Below, one piece after another: positions 31,221-39,027 of a stretch of 57,591 nt of DNA. Source of the stretch: Bacteroidales bacterium (lineage in GTDB: Bacteria > Bacteroidota > Bacteroidia > Bacteroidales > Muribaculaceae); contig JAAVGE010000005.1 in the NCBI GenBank assembly GCA_014800385.1, forward strand, positions 15,943 through 73,533, read 5' to 3'. The notes below the pieces were generated by a model. That model searched no databases, was not told where the DNA came from, and saw only the letters and a list, made by a program, of their open reading frames with translations. Made by a program: the position numbers and the translations under genes. Numbering within the stretch: the first letter of the stretch is position 1; each line of letters begins with the position of its first letter.

Positions 31221-32330
31221 CTAAAACGGTAACTCATTTTCGGCTTCTGGAATAGATTTTGCGGGGTCATAATATCTGTTATTTCTTAAAATCACAATCT
31301 CATCTGTGCTCATTGTTGAAATCCATCTTTCCGCCGTTTTGGGACTTTTCCTGGTTGTTTTCGTAATCTCATCTTTCAACTCGGAATAGGAATAACCCAT
31401 AAGAGGAATATTTGAAACGATTTTACCGTATTGGTCAGGATTGGTGGCTGTCTTTGCTTGTGTGGCTGTTTCAGGCTGTCCCAGCATAGGGAATCCACTC
31501 TCGTCATCGATATAGACGCTAAACCCGTCTGGTGCTTTCCCGTCCCTGAACTTCTTAAAAGAGACGGTTGAATAATCGCCTTTGTTGGTCAGGAATAACA
31601 ACACATCAGCACGCCGTAACAGTTCCTTGCCAATCCAGCCTCGCGGGGTGCCGTCTGCCTTTCCCTCGTTGCTGTGTACAACGCCAATCAGGCAAAGGTT
31701 ATATTTCTTCGCTATTTGCCGGAATTGATAGCCTGCCAATTCTGCAACAGTATCATCCATTGTAGTTTCTACAGTGTCGGTGGTGTTGTCAATAACAACA
31801 TAATCGGGACAAAATTCCTTTACAAGTTCCTCTATCGCCGGAGCAATATAGTTTCGCGGTAAATCCAAAAGATTGTAAACGGCAAGTCCAACAGAATCAA
31901 AGTCAGTGCCGGTGGCTTCTATTACCCTGTTAATAACTCTGTCGGTCTGGTCGGGATTCTGTTCCGTATCAAAATATAACCCTTTCATAGTGTTGGAGGT
32001 CGTCATTTCAGGGGTTACGTTGCCCCCTTGCATCGCTGAACACAATAGCGTTAATAGTGAAGTCTTACGGCTTCCGGCACATCCTGTCACCAACACTATA
32101 CGTTGCCGCTTCAATATACATTTACCTCGGAGCATCAGGACGGGATCCGGCTCATCTTTGGGTTTGCGCGGATCGGCCCGCATCTCGGTTTTTACTCTTT
32201 GCATCCATTGGTTAAACTCCTCGGGGGAAATTCCTCCGCGATCAAAAATATACTCTTCAGATTGAACGGGCGGAAAATTTGAGGGGTCGGCGGAGGCTTG
32301 GAGTTTTGAATAATCTTCAGTCTCATTCAT
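31221..32330 (-). CDS. RepA-like AAA/RecA-fold ATPase
   Basis: 369 aa from ATG 32328-32330, which overlaps the stop of the upstream gene; a TTG five codons earlier is rejected. RecA-like ATPase of the hexameric RepA helicase type. The P-loop reads VLVTGCAGSRKTSLLTLL, with Arg where the last Gly of GxxGxGKT is usual. Walker B is PDYVVIDNTTDTVE, followed by GVVHSNEGKADGTPRGWIGKELLRRADVLLFL (sensor and arginine-finger region). A C-terminal winged-helix-like tail follows (SYSELKDEITKTTRKSPKTAERWIS). Probable replicative helicase of the element. It ends at the iteron array. Confidence 0.8.
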   Translation of the reverse strand: MNETEDYSKLQASADPSNFPPVQSEEYIFDRGGISPEEFNQWMQRVKTEMRADPRKPKDEPDPVLMLRGKCILKRQRIVLVTGCAGSRKTSLLTLLCSAMQGGNVTPEMTTSNTMKGLYFDTEQNPDQTDRVINRVIEATGTDFDSVGLAVYNLLDLPRNYIAPAIEELVKEFCPDYVVIDNTTDTVETTMDDTVAELAGYQFRQIAKKYNLCLIGVVHSNEGKADGTPRGWIGKELLRRADVLLFLTNKGDYSTVSFKKFRDGKAPDGFSVYIDDESGFPMLGQPETATQAKTATNPDQYGKIVSNIPLMGYSYSELKDEITKTTRKSPKTAERWISTMSTDEIVILRNNRYYDPAKSIPEAENELPF

Positions 32331-32575
32331 CACTCCGCAAGCCAATAACGTTTAAATCTGCTTCCGTTCTCACTCACCCACTCATCAGCGATGTTAATTC
32401 CACGTTTGCGCAAATTACGTATGTGGCCCCGTGGGTCACATTGTCCGGTAGAGATAGTTATATCAGTAACGGTGAACTTACCCCCACGTTTGAATAACTC
32501 TAATAATCGCGTCTCCTGCTTGCTCATGGGGCGTGGTGTTGAGGTTTCGGGAAGGTCAAACAGTGAACGTATCAT
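32330..32575 (-). CDS. Winged-helix-like small protein, 81 aa
   Basis: Contains a helix-turn-helix of winged type (TRLLELFKRGGKFTVTDITISTGQCDPRGHIRNLRKRGINIADEWV), followed by a wing ending in SRFKRYWLAE. Similar small proteins occur in Bacteroides mobile elements next to excisionase genes and may act as excision or replication regulators. It overlaps its upstream neighbour by 4 nt and its downstream neighbour by 1 nt, so it is translated within one operon. Start is ATG at 32573-32575. Confidence 0.7.
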   Translation of the reverse strand: MIRSLFDLPETSTPRPMSKQETRLLELFKRGGKFTVTDITISTGQCDPRGHIRNLRKRGINIADEWVSENGSRFKRYWLAE

Positions 32576-32868
32576 AGCACACCCCCTCTCTTTGCTAAAA
32601 ATACCTCAGCGTGGCTCTCTGATTCATTCAAAGGCGTTACTCGGTTTCGCTTCATCCAAGCATCTATTTCAGCACGATCAAAATAAATTTGTTTTCCTCG
32701 GGGACGATAAAACGGGATTTGTTTAGTAGAGGTAAGATTGTAAATGTGGCGGATGTTTAACCCGGTAAGGTCTGCAACATCTTCAACGGTTAACATACTC
32801 TTAGCAGATAACAACGTGTAACGCTTTATCGCTATTAATTCTTGAAGGAACTTTTCTGTTTGTGTCAT
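32572..32868 (-). CDS. Excisionase-like HTH_17 DNA-binding protein, 98 aa
   Basis: MerR-type winged helix of the helix_17/excisionase kind: MLTVEDVADLTGLNIRHIYNLTSTKQIPFYRPRGKQIYFDRAEIDAWMKRN (about residues 25-75). In this family the protein bends att DNA and directs excision, or acts as a regulator. It is the first gene of the leftward replication operon (xis-like, wHTH, RepA, primase, 103 aa). A -7 box TAACTTTG (complement of 32898-32905) lies upstream without a well-spaced -33. Start is ATG at 32866-32868. Confidence 0.85.
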   Translation of the reverse strand: MTQTEKFLQELIAIKRYTLLSAKSMLTVEDVADLTGLNIRHIYNLTSTKQIPFYRPRGKQIYFDRAEIDAWMKRNRVTPLNESESHAEVFLAKRGGVL

Positions 32869-32916
32869 AATAAAGTGGTTTTTGTTTAATTATGACACAA
32901 AGTTAGAATGATACTT

Positions 32917-32966
32917 AAACAAAAATACCGTGAATCACTGTTACCTCATAATGATTCACGGTATTT
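32917..32966 (-). terminator. Terminator after the recombinase operon
   Basis: Perfect 15-bp inverted repeat AAATACCGTGAATCA (32923-32937) / TGATTCACGGTATTT (32952-32966), followed leftward by T-rich sequence. It lies 10 bp after the stop at 32976. Confidence 0.75.
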
Positions 32967-32975
32967 CACTCCTTT

Positions 32976-33680
32976 TTAAATATCACTATAAACCTTTTTG
33001 AAAGCATCTTTTATTTCTCGGAAACCATCAGGCTCGGCGTTATCCTTTTTTTTTGCTTCAGTGGCTGCATTTCTAACAGTCCCATTATTGCACAAATCCT
33101 CACCAAACAACGGGAATAACATCTGCCAATTAATATTCCCATTTTCAGTTTGAATCTCTTCTATATGTTCGCTTAAATTGTACACGAACCATCCAAACAA
33201 CGCTTTAGTTTTATTCCATTTGTATTTGTAAGATGCCTCAGATGTTGTGTTAATAAATTTTTCCTGAAGGAGTTTATGTAGAAGTTGCTTAAACTCGTTA
33301 GAAGTAAATACTTCTGAGATTGTTGACTGCTCTACGTCCCCACCTGAAATCTTTTGAGCAGTGTTAGTCGCTCTATGAGCAGATAGAATTTGGAACGCGT
33401 ACCCAATTTTAACTGGCATATAAAAGGGGGGCAAATCCCTTCCATTCTTAACCATCTGATCAAAGTGCCAGTAATCTAATAATTCTTCAAAGTCCTTATA
33501 TAACGCCTCAACCAAAACAGGGGTAAAATTTTGTGTGATCTCCTGTAAGTGTGTATATATTTCAACTCGCGAGAACGCACGAAATACTACCGAAGTTTCA
33601 TATTCACCGCCGTGTGTTAGTTCTTTCTCATATTCTAACCACCCATCAGCAATTTTATAAAACAAGTCCTTAGGTGTCAT
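32976..33680 (-). CDS. Hypothetical protein of the recombinase operon, 234 aa
   Basis: Not recognised. Soluble, mostly helical, rich in aromatic and charged residues (FYKIADGWLEYEKELTHGGEYETSVVFRAF), with no visible catalytic motif; a middle segment YKYKWNKTKALFGWFVYNLSEHIEEI and a lysine-rich end. Similar unnamed ORFs often follow tyrosine recombinase genes in Bacteroides elements. Its start overlaps the recombinase stop by 4 nt (ATGA), so it is co-translated. It could modulate integration or be cargo. Composition is AT-rich like the recombinase. Confidence 0.65.
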   Translation of the reverse strand: MTPKDLFYKIADGWLEYEKELTHGGEYETSVVFRAFSRVEIYTHLQEITQNFTPVLVEALYKDFEELLDYWHFDQMVKNGRDLPPFYMPVKIGYAFQILSAHRATNTAQKISGGDVEQSTISEVFTSNEFKQLLHKLLQEKFINTTSEASYKYKWNKTKALFGWFVYNLSEHIEEIQTENGNINWQMLFPLFGEDLCNNGTVRNAATEAKKKDNAEPDGFREIKDAFKKVYSDI

Positions 33681-34846
33681 TTATTCCCCCTCCTTTCCGA
33701 TCTGAATAACTTGCCAATCATATTAACTGCCTCAATCTTTTTCTCATCAATGATTTTTGCATAAATCTGAGTTGTTGAAACGTTTCTATGCCCCAATAAT
33801 TTTGATGTTGTGTAAATATCTGCTCCAGCCGTTAAAAGTGTAGTGGCAAATGTATGGCGCGAAACGTGAAATGTTACACACTTTTGTATCTTTGCTTCTT
33901 TAACCCATTGAGCCAACCACCGGTTTAGCGTTGGGCCAGGGCGGTCAATATTAAACACCTGATCTTCATCTCTCTTTTCTCCTCTTTCCGGCAACCATTT
34001 CAACGCCTCCGGGGATAACGGAAGAATTAACCTGTTTTGTGTTTTCTGCATTGTTACATCTGCAAAAAAACCTCCTTCATTTTCGTAAATGTTCCCCCAC
34101 TCTAATTTTTTCACATCAGAAAGGCGTAAGCCACAAAAGCAACAGAATAAAAAAGGCTCTTTTATCGGAGTATTACACGGAGTTTTAACCAATTGTCTAA
34201 CTTCCTCAACTGTCAAAAACTCTCTTTTACTTTCTTCCTTGCGTGGTTTTTCGCTAACGTTGAGTTTGCGCAATGGGTTTTCTCTTATCACCCCTTTTCT
34301 TTCCGCTGCGTTCAATAACGTTGAAAAAACGATAAAATATTCCCGCTGTGTCATTATAGACAGCCTTTCTTTGTGGCGCCCTTTAGTTGTGGCTAAATAT
34401 TGAATAAATCCACGTATAAAATCAACATTAATGTCTTTAAGATATAGTTTTCCCTTTGATTGCGCGTAATTTAGTAAATAATATAATGCAGTCTTATAGA
34501 TTCGTTTTATCGCAACTGACTTATTGTTCTTATCTTCCTCCAACCATAAATTAACCCAATCTTCAATCCTAATCTTGGATTGTTCCAGTGTTCTTATATT
34601 GGCTGCACCGTTGGCTATTTCAAGAATTAACCGCGACTTTATCGCGTTCGCTGCCTGTAATGTATTTTCGTTTTGAGTCTTGCTTAATGTATCAGTTTCA
34701 GGAATTAAGTACAGTTTTAAAAACTTATACTCTCTTACTCCGTCTCTGTACACGTCTAAATAAATAGACTTATTCCCGTTCTTGAGGTTTTTAAACCTCA
34801 ATCTAACCGGTTCCTTGAGTTTAATAACCTTACTCTTGTTTCTCAT
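33677..34846 (-). CDS. Tyrosine recombinase (integrase)
   Basis: 389 aa site-specific recombinase. An arm-binding, AP2-like N-terminus (about 10-50: RFKNLKNGNKSIYLDVYRDGVRE) precedes the SAM-like core-binding domain (about 90-185) and the catalytic domain. Active-site residues by my count: R241 (CGLRLSD), H327 and R330 (HVSRHTF), H353 (GHRNVSTTQ) and nucleophile Y362 (QIYAKI), so it appears intact. It lies near the right att copy (35032-35056), is transcribed away from that end, and has a consensus promoter at 34872-34902. It is the likely enzyme for both integration and excision of the 8.4-kb element. Confidence 0.95.
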   Translation of the reverse strand: MRNKSKVIKLKEPVRLRFKNLKNGNKSIYLDVYRDGVREYKFLKLYLIPETDTLSKTQNENTLQAANAIKSRLILEIANGAANIRTLEQSKIRIEDWVNLWLEEDKNNKSVAIKRIYKTALYYLLNYAQSKGKLYLKDINVDFIRGFIQYLATTKGRHKERLSIMTQREYFIVFSTLLNAAERKGVIRENPLRKLNVSEKPRKEESKREFLTVEEVRQLVKTPCNTPIKEPFLFCCFCGLRLSDVKKLEWGNIYENEGGFFADVTMQKTQNRLILPLSPEALKWLPERGEKRDEDQVFNIDRPGPTLNRWLAQWVKEAKIQKCVTFHVSRHTFATTLLTAGADIYTTSKLLGHRNVSTTQIYAKIIDEKKIEAVNMIGKLFRSERRGNK

Positions 34847-34871
34847 TTTTTTGAATTTGTTGTTACTGCTA

Positions 34872-34902
34872 CAAAGTTAACGCAAAATAACAACATTTCA
34901 AA
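34872..34902 (-). promoter_or_regulatory. Promoter of the recombinase gene
   Basis: Minus-strand TTTG (complement of 34899-34902), 19-nt spacer, TAACTTTG (complement of 34872-34879), 25 nt before the ATG. Two GTAACAAAT words just upstream (34908, 34919; 11 nt apart) may be recombinase arm sites that allow feedback on its own transcription. Confidence 0.7.
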
Positions 34903-35031
34903 ATAAAGTAACAAATGAGTAACAAATAAAGGGTATATAAACGGCAATAATAATTAAATATCTTACGTTATTTTATCTTCTAACACCCTATGATATAGCA
35001 TTTTGTTTACAACTTCTATACAACTTATTTC

Positions 35032-35056
35032 AATACTTTTGTTTTGCCCGTCAAAA
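35032..35056 (+). repeat. attR, right copy of the 25-bp att core
   Basis: Exact copy of 26661-26685, beginning AATACTTTTG and ending CCCGTCAAAA. It is 171 bp before the tRNA-Gly gene and does not overlap it. 34928-35031 between the arm-type sites and this core is AT-rich, with nothing else recognised. Confidence 0.85.
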
Positions 35057-35227
35057 AATTCAGATGATTTTTCAACAGTATTGCGCATTATATGCATTTT
35101 ATAAGTTTTATATATCATATAAATCTTATACATATCTTGTGTTTTATGTTTTATCCGTTTATATTTTCTGCGGATAAATTTTGTTATTTCAGATTATCGC
35201 ACTAAATTTGCATTGTAAATCACTTCT

Positions 35228-35300
35228 GCGGCAGTGGCTCAGTTGGTAGAGCATCGGCTTCCCAAGCCGAGGGTCGCGGGTTCGAGCCCCGTTTGCCGCT
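35228..35300 (+). tRNA. tRNA-Gly (anticodon CCC)
   Basis: Full cloverleaf: acceptor GCGGCAG / TTGCCGC with discriminator T; D arm GCTC-AGTTGGTA-GAGC; anticodon arm TCGGC-TTCCCAA-GCCGA with CCC at 35261-35263; T arm GCGGG-TTCGAGC-CCCGT. CCA is not encoded (CCT follows). A terminator follows directly. Confidence 0.95.
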
Positions 35301-35307
35301 CCCTCAG

Positions 35308-35346
35308 AAAAAAGACTGTTGACCTCCTTGTCAGCAGTCTTTTTTT
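35308..35346 (+). terminator. Intrinsic terminator of tRNA-Gly
   Basis: GACTGTTGAC (35314-35323) pairs with GTCAGCAGTC (35330-35339) with one mismatch, followed by T7. Confidence 0.9.
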
Positions 35347-35405
35347 ATTTTTATAACCATAATATGAAATAAATCAGTTATCTTTGCTTGGTTAAATTAC
35401 TAATT

Positions 35406-36419
35406 ATGATGAAAACATTTTTTGCTATATTGGCTGTGGCGGTCTCTGTGATGCTCTCCGCCTGCGGCGGTTCGGAGTCTTTCCGCATCAACGGCGAGGT
35501 TGAGGGGATGGGCACCCGCTCCCTGAAGTTCTATTACTACGATGGCGACCGCCTGAAAACCGGAATGGCTACGGCTCTGGACGGTAAGTTTCAGTATGAG
35601 GGACGCGCCTCAACTCCGGTTCTCATTTCTGTTTCAACCAATCAGGGTACACCTATCGGACATCTGGTTGCTGAGAACGGCGATGCCATAACGGTTAAAT
35701 TCTTCTCGTCAAAACCTATGCTGATGGAGGTGTCCGGTAATCAGGCAAGTGAAAAATATGCTTCGTTTATTAAGGATAATTACGACCTTGTGGCGGCCGG
35801 AACTTCCGACTCGCTTGACATGGTCATTGAAAAGTTCGTTTCTGACAATCCCAAAAATTTGGCATCGGCCGTGACCATGGCTCTTCACTACAATCTCCGT
35901 GAAAAATCGTTGCGTGCCGACTCTCTGCTCAACACCCTCGACGCTAAGGCCCGACCGTCGCAGGTGACAGCAGGCTTTACCGCTATGATGGGACGTCAGG
36001 CTGCCGACACAATAAAGGTCATCGAGCCTTTCAGACTTTACAACACCGCCGACTCCATGACAACGGTTGACCCCGCCAAATACGATGCCACCCTAATCCT
36101 TTTCTATGATAACCGCAGTTTCTTTACCGAGGCCGTACACGATTCGCTCCGCAAAATTGATGCCGGCAAGAAACCTGAAGTTGCCATCCTCAACGTATCG
36201 CTCGCTGCGGATACGGCTGCATGGAAAAAGCCATTGAGTCAGACCGATGTCAAGGGTAAAGAGTTGTGGATACCCGGCTCGGTCAGCGCACCCTCGCTGC
36301 AACAGTTCTCGCTCGAAACCGTTCCGACGGTTGTTCTGCTTGACTCGCTGGGCACCGTAATTTATAAGGGAGACTCTTTTGATAATGCACTGAAAAATCT
36401 TCGCCGATCATGCTTGTAA
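35406..36419 (+). CDS. DUF4369 / thioredoxin-fold lipoprotein, 337 aa
   Basis: Lipoprotein signal with lipobox LSAC (VMLSACGGSES), so it is anchored in the envelope. The N-terminal DUF4369 domain (about 30-110) contains FRINGEVEGMGTRSLKFYYYDGDRLKTG. The C-terminal part (about 225-337) follows the thioredoxin fold (ATLILFYDN ... VAILNVSLAADTAAWKKP ... SLETVPTVVLLDSLGTVIYKGD) but has no CxxC, so it cannot act as a thiol oxidoreductase. Start taken at ATG 35406; an upstream TTG frame overlaps the -7 box TATCTTTG (35379-35386). It overlaps the ComM-like gene by 10 nt. Confidence 0.88.
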   Translation: MMKTFFAILAVAVSVMLSACGGSESFRINGEVEGMGTRSLKFYYYDGDRLKTGMATALDGKFQYEGRASTPVLISVSTNQGTPIGHLVAENGDAITVKFFSSKPMLMEVSGNQASEKYASFIKDNYDLVAAGTSDSLDMVIEKFVSDNPKNLASAVTMALHYNLREKSLRADSLLNTLDAKARPSQVTAGFTAMMGRQAADTIKVIEPFRLYNTADSMTTVDPAKYDATLILFYDNRSFFTEAVHDSLRKIDAGKKPEVAILNVSLAADTAAWKKPLSQTDVKGKELWIPGSVSAPSLQQFSLETVPTVVLLDSLGTVIYKGDSFDNALKNLRRSCL

Positions 36420-37951
36420 AGACCTATGGGGCTGCAGTCCAGGGGATTGATGCCATCGAAGTTACCATTGAGGTATCTGTTGATAAAGGAATTGGAGTTG
36501 CCATCGTCGGTCTCCCCGATGCTGCAGTCAAGGAGAGTCAGGAGCGCGTCAGAAGTGCCCTGAAACAACTCGGAATGGAGTTTCCGCGCCATCATGTGGT
36601 GGTGAATATGTCACCCGCCGATGTACGCAAGGAGGGTTCGGCCTACGACCTCCCTATCGCCGTCGGAATATCTGTTGCAGCCGGACTGGTCACCGTCCCT
36701 ATCCTCGACGGGTATCTGCTGATGGGCGAACTGGCACTTGACGGCTCGGTTCTCCCGATAAAAGGGGCTCTCCCCATGGCCATCATGGCACGCGCCAAAG
36801 GATATAAGGGGATGATTCTCCCTGCTGCCAACGTGCGCGAGGCCGCTGTGGTCAACCGCCTTGATGTGTACGGTGTCAGTCATCTGTCGGAAGTGTTCGA
36901 GATATTGTCAGGTACCTCAAAAATCACCCCTACGGTCATTGACACCCGTGCCGAATTTGAAAAAGGTGACGACATTGCCGGACTCGATTTCTGCGATGTC
37001 AAAGGACAGGAGCAGGTGAAGCGTGCGCTGGAAGTGGCATGCGCCGGTGGTCATAACATTCTGCTTGTAGGTCCTCCCGGGGCAGGTAAATCCATGATGG
37101 CCAAGCGAGTACCTACCATTCTTCCCCCCTTCACCCTGGCTGAGGCACTCGAAACTACGAAAATCCATTCCGTGGCCGGTAAACTGAAACGTGGCTCCAT
37201 GCTGATGACACGCCGTCCGTTCCGTTCACCTCACCACACCATCTCACCCGTGGCTCTCGTCGGAGGTGGCACCGACCCTATGCCGGGCGAAATCTCCCTT
37301 GCCCACAACGGAGTGCTGTTCCTTGATGAATTTCCGGAGTTCAGCCGAGGCGTACTGGAGGTAATGCGTCAGCCGCTTGAGGACCGCCACATAACCATCT
37401 CACGAGCCAAATACACAATTGACTACCCCGCCGGATTCATGCTTGTAGCCTCAATGAACCCCTGTCCGTGCGGCTATTATAACCATCCTACCAAACCGTG
37501 CAACTGTCCTCCGGGAGCAGTGCAGAAATACCTCAACCGTATTTCCGGACCGCTACTTGACCGCATTGACCTCCAGGTAGAGATTTTCCCCGTACCGTTC
37601 AAAGAACTCTCCGACACTGCACCCGCCGAAGCCAGCGAAAGCATACGCCGTCGTGTCATCGCCGCACGTAAAATCCAGCAGCAACGGTTTGCCTCAAGCC
37701 GTGATGTACATTGCAACGCCATGATGACCCCGGCCATGCTCCGCCAATATGCCATGCCCGATGCCGAAGGTATGCAACGACTGGAAGCAGCCATAAAAAA
37801 ATTCGATCTCTCCGCCCGTGCCTACGACCGAATTCTCAAAGTGGCCCGCACCATTGCCGACCTCGACGGCGTACCAACCATAGGAAAAGAGCAGATTATG
37901 GAAGCGATATCCTACCGCAACCTTGACCGCTCCACATGGGGAACCGTATAA
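36410..37951 (+). CDS. YifB/ComM-family Mg-chelatase-like AAA ATPase
   Basis: 513 aa, cytoplasmic. In competent bacteria ComM is a hexameric helicase that promotes branch migration during integration of incoming DNA. N-terminal ChlI-like domain (VEVSVDKGIGVAIVGLPDAAVKES, about 17-50), central AAA+ domain with Walker A LLVGPPGAGKSMMAKRVPTILPP, Walker B GVLFLDEFPEF, and the family zinc motif region NPCPCGYYNHPTKPCNCPP. The C-terminal helical lid includes SARAYDRILKVARTIADLDG. Start ATG 36410 overlaps the end of the lipoprotein gene. The end is followed by an AT-richer island. Confidence 0.95.
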   Translation: MLVKTYGAAVQGIDAIEVTIEVSVDKGIGVAIVGLPDAAVKESQERVRSALKQLGMEFPRHHVVVNMSPADVRKEGSAYDLPIAVGISVAAGLVTVPILDGYLLMGELALDGSVLPIKGALPMAIMARAKGYKGMILPAANVREAAVVNRLDVYGVSHLSEVFEILSGTSKITPTVIDTRAEFEKGDDIAGLDFCDVKGQEQVKRALEVACAGGHNILLVGPPGAGKSMMAKRVPTILPPFTLAEALETTKIHSVAGKLKRGSMLMTRRPFRSPHHTISPVALVGGGTDPMPGEISLAHNGVLFLDEFPEFSRGVLEVMRQPLEDRHITISRAKYTIDYPAGFMLVASMNPCPCGYYNHPTKPCNCPPGAVQKYLNRISGPLLDRIDLQVEIFPVPFKELSDTAPAEASESIRRRVIAARKIQQQRFASSRDVHCNAMMTPAMLRQYAMPDAEGMQRLEAAIKKFDLSARAYDRILKVARTIADLDGVPTIGKEQIMEAISYRNLDRSTWGTV

Positions 37952-37962
37952 CACACGAATAT

Positions 37963-39027
37963 ATGAAACATCTGCTTCTTCTGATAACAATTATACTCTA
38001 CCCGTTCCTTCCGGCATGGAGCAGGGATGTGTCAATCCTGAACTATCCACCCTCTGATAAAGTTCCTTTTGACACAATTCCTTACATGGTTCACGATGAA
38101 TCCTTCGTAAATTCCCTGAATGAACTCATAAATATGTTTGACGGGAATATCCCATACAATCTGAAACGGGCGGAATATCTTGTGGAGAACGCTTATTTCA
38201 ATGGAAAACTCAACTACAATGATTTTTCACATGAAATTGACAGCGTGGTTGACATCCTAAACCGCTACATTGATGTCAATAATATCCGCAATTATAGGAC
38301 GGCACCTAACTACGCATTGTTTCAATTCTTTACCAAACCATCCTCAATGAACGGTAATCTCCGTTTCAGTTATGATCTGGAAGACCCATACGGTAAAAAA
38401 GACTATACCATATTTTTTACCTCACATTTGCTCAGGACACATAAAGGACAATGCACTACGATGCCATTACTATATAAAATCCTATGCGATGAACTCGGAG
38501 GTCAATCAGCACTGGCAATGGGTCCGAGACATCTCTATATCAAACATCTTGATGAAAATGGGGCTTGGACAAATGTTGAACTAACCCACGGAGGACTGGT
38601 AAGAGATATATGGATGATAGAATCAATGAATATCTCAACCGAGGCTATACGCAACGGCATATTCTTGTGCGCTTTTAACGAACAGGAAACAATAGCACTG
38701 ATGATAATGCAACTCGCCAAAGCCTATTATGCCAAATATAAAAGTTATGATGCCTTTGTGCTGCTTTGTGCTGAGTCTGTACTTGACTTTCTACCTACAT
38801 TCAGCAATGCCCTTGTGCTTAAACTGAACGTGCATTACTATCAGTTCAATAAATATCTCGAGAGATATGGCGAATCAGAGTCCGAATTTTTGAAAAGCAA
38901 TTACCTCGACTATCGCAAAACCCTTCATTTTCTTGACACTTTAGGTTATTCCCAACCAACCGTGGAAGAATATAACGATATAATTATCAAAAACCAACAA
39001 GAATCCGAAGCCTTGAAAAATGAATAA
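37963..39027 (+). CDS. Secreted transglutaminase-like (papain-fold) protein, 354 aa
   Basis: Signal peptide MKHLLLLITIILYPFLPAWS. The centre has a transglutaminase-like Cys-His pattern: TSHLLRTHKGQCTTMPLLYKILCDELG, with Cys after Gln in the helix start, then ALAMGPRHLYIKHLD with His on a strand, and a possible acidic partner in VELTHGG. The C-terminal half is helical, TPR-like (AKAYYAKYKSYDAFVLLCAE). It overlaps the RHS-tail lipase gene by 8 nt, so they form an operon. A longer ATG at 37936 lies inside the previous gene; the chosen ATG starts right before the hydrophobic core. Could be a peptidase, amidase or cross-linking enzyme. Confidence 0.75.
   Translation: MKHLLLLITIILYPFLPAWSRDVSILNYPPSDKVPFDTIPYMVHDESFVNSLNELINMFDGNIPYNLKRAEYLVENAYFNGKLNYNDFSHEIDSVVDILNRYIDVNNIRNYRTAPNYALFQFFTKPSSMNGNLRFSYDLEDPYGKKDYTIFFTSHLLRTHKGQCTTMPLLYKILCDELGGQSALAMGPRHLYIKHLDENGAWTNVELTHGGLVRDIWMIESMNISTEAIRNGIFLCAFNEQETIALMIMQLAKAYYAKYKSYDAFVLLCAESVLDFLPTFSNALVLKLNVHYYQFNKYLERYGESESEFLKSNYLDYRKTLHFLDTLGYSQPTVEEYNDIIIKNQQESEALKNE

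Larger units (their letters stand above)
26661..35056. mobile_element. Integrated element of about 8.4 kb with recombinase and replication module
   Basis: Bounded by an exact 25-bp direct repeat (26661-26685 and 35032-35056). Inside: tyrosine recombinase next to the right end, excisionase-like HTH, RepA-like ATPase, Toprim/primase, XRE repressor, sigma-like factor, alpha-CTD-like protein and small unknown genes. Non-coding parts carry several iteron sets. No relaxase, type IV secretion, capsid or terminase genes are present. It is therefore either a mobilisable island that borrows transfer functions, or a phage satellite-like element. The gene set and repeats suggest it can replicate after excision. 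Confidence 0.85.

Noticed and set aside
35228-35300. tRNA-Gly as the integration site of the mobile element
   Set aside because: The 25-bp direct repeat lies 171 bp before the tRNA, and no tRNA 3' fragment is repeated at the left end.
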